Positions 63,313 through 64,000 of a stretch of DNA of 64,000 bases are shown here, piece by piece (the first letter of the stretch is position 1; each line of letters starts with the position of its first letter). The DNA comes from Agelaius tricolor. Its lineage: Eukaryota; Chordata; Aves; Passeriformes; Icteridae. The stretch is taken from NCBI GenBank assembly GCA_023055355.1, contig JALJCS010000004.1, forward strand, positions 28,610,744 through 28,674,743, read 5' to 3'. A model generated the notes under the pieces. It saw only the letters and a program-made list of their open reading frames with translations. It did no database searches and was not told the origin of the DNA. A program made the position numbers and the translations under genes.

Positions 63313-64000
63313 TACAGAACTCATGTATTTCTTGATCTTTCCTGTATCATAAATGAATTAGCAGAACCATTACTACACCAGGAGCATAGCTCTTCCTTCT
63401 GGTGTCATTGTTAGGAATTTATCATTAATTCAATATTTATCAAAGCCAATCCATATATTACCACATTTTATTAGGGAAAATTAGAATAATTATTTGCATA
63501 ATGTGCATAACAAGAAAAGTAGTTGGGGTACAGTGAAGTCAAACATAAGAAGCTCTATCTTTCGTAGATTTAAAAGAAATTGAAGTTTGCATCTGGTTCT
63601 TAAGGGTGGATATTGTGAAATTAGGAGAGAAATGAGGAGAAAAGAAAATGTTTGTTTTCTCCTCCAATAAAATGTTGTGAGAAGACAATAAAAAGTGGTA
63701 ATGATGTTAGCAATTCCCAACAAACTTCAACACGCATGCTAAGCTTCCAAGATGTAACAATCAATCTTGCTGTCTATGTATGTAGACATAGGAAAAAAAG
63801 CCAAAATTGCATGGAGAGCTCAAAATTGTCTAGAGTGGAACAAATATACGTACTAAATGGTATAACACTGTGTTGTGCCAAAAGCATACAGAGTGATGCT
63901 ACCTGAGTATTAAACATCTAAAAAAACCCCACAGACATAGAAGTACTAAGCAAAAAATTTAGGGGAAACATAAAGGACACCTTCCATTTTTTCTTTTTTT

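Larger units (their letters stand above)
55771..64000. other. 8.2 kb AT-rich noncoding DNA, no supported gene
   Basis: No interspersed repeat family was recognised. Contains an A/C-rich tract at 58107, palindromes at 56842 and 61004, tandem duplications at 59839, 62964 and 63273, a TG/TA run at 59707, and a somewhat GC-richer block at 57725-57991 with a minus-strand open frame. Confidence 0.55.

Noticed and set aside
1..64000. CRISPR array, operon, tRNA or rRNA gene, or a novel multi-gene system
   Set aside because: No regularly spaced direct repeats with unique spacers, no tRNA cloverleaf or rRNA-like sequence noticed, and no clustered coding genes. The window is eukaryotic noncoding DNA with retroelement fragments.

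Overview
This 64 kb window looks like an AT-rich, gene-poor stretch of a bird nuclear genome, either intergenic or deep intronic. The evidence is the repeat content. There are four chicken-repeat-1 (CR1) LINE fragments, one avian ERVL-type solo LTR, scattered microsatellites and low-complexity tracts, and no dense Alu/L1-like repeats. There are no operons, no bacterial-style coding density, no CRISPR array, and no tRNA or rRNA that I can recognise. A songbird is plausible from the LTR type, but I cannot fix the species.

Layout. At the left edge (468 to about 700, + strand) there is one candidate terminal coding exon: a polypyrimidine tract and AG, a 39-codon open frame, a stop, and an AATAAA about 105 bases later. 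I do not recognise the protein. The rest is mostly unique-looking AT-rich DNA carrying, in order: CR1 fragment A (2284-3150, +), an ERVL-like solo LTR (6679-7029, +), CR1 fragment B (8735-10705, +, longest), a run of about 40 kb with only simple repeats, short tandem duplications and hairpins, CR1 fragment C (50797-52400, -), CR1 fragment D (53985-55770, -), and a further 8 kb of AT-rich DNA to the right edge. Fragments A and B point right and C and D point left. All four are 5'-truncated and broken by stops and frameshifts, so none can move by itself.

The strongest unexplained structure is a 40-bp inverted repeat with one mismatch and a 10-base loop at 25333-25422. Other points are a run of 28 C next to an (AAAC)n microsatellite (24461-24563), several strand-asymmetric GT-rich or AC-rich tracts, and some open stretches bounded by splice-like signals that could be exons but fit chance about as well. 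I found no evidence of a multi-gene or novel biological system. Most open reading frames here have the composition of translated AT-rich noncoding DNA.
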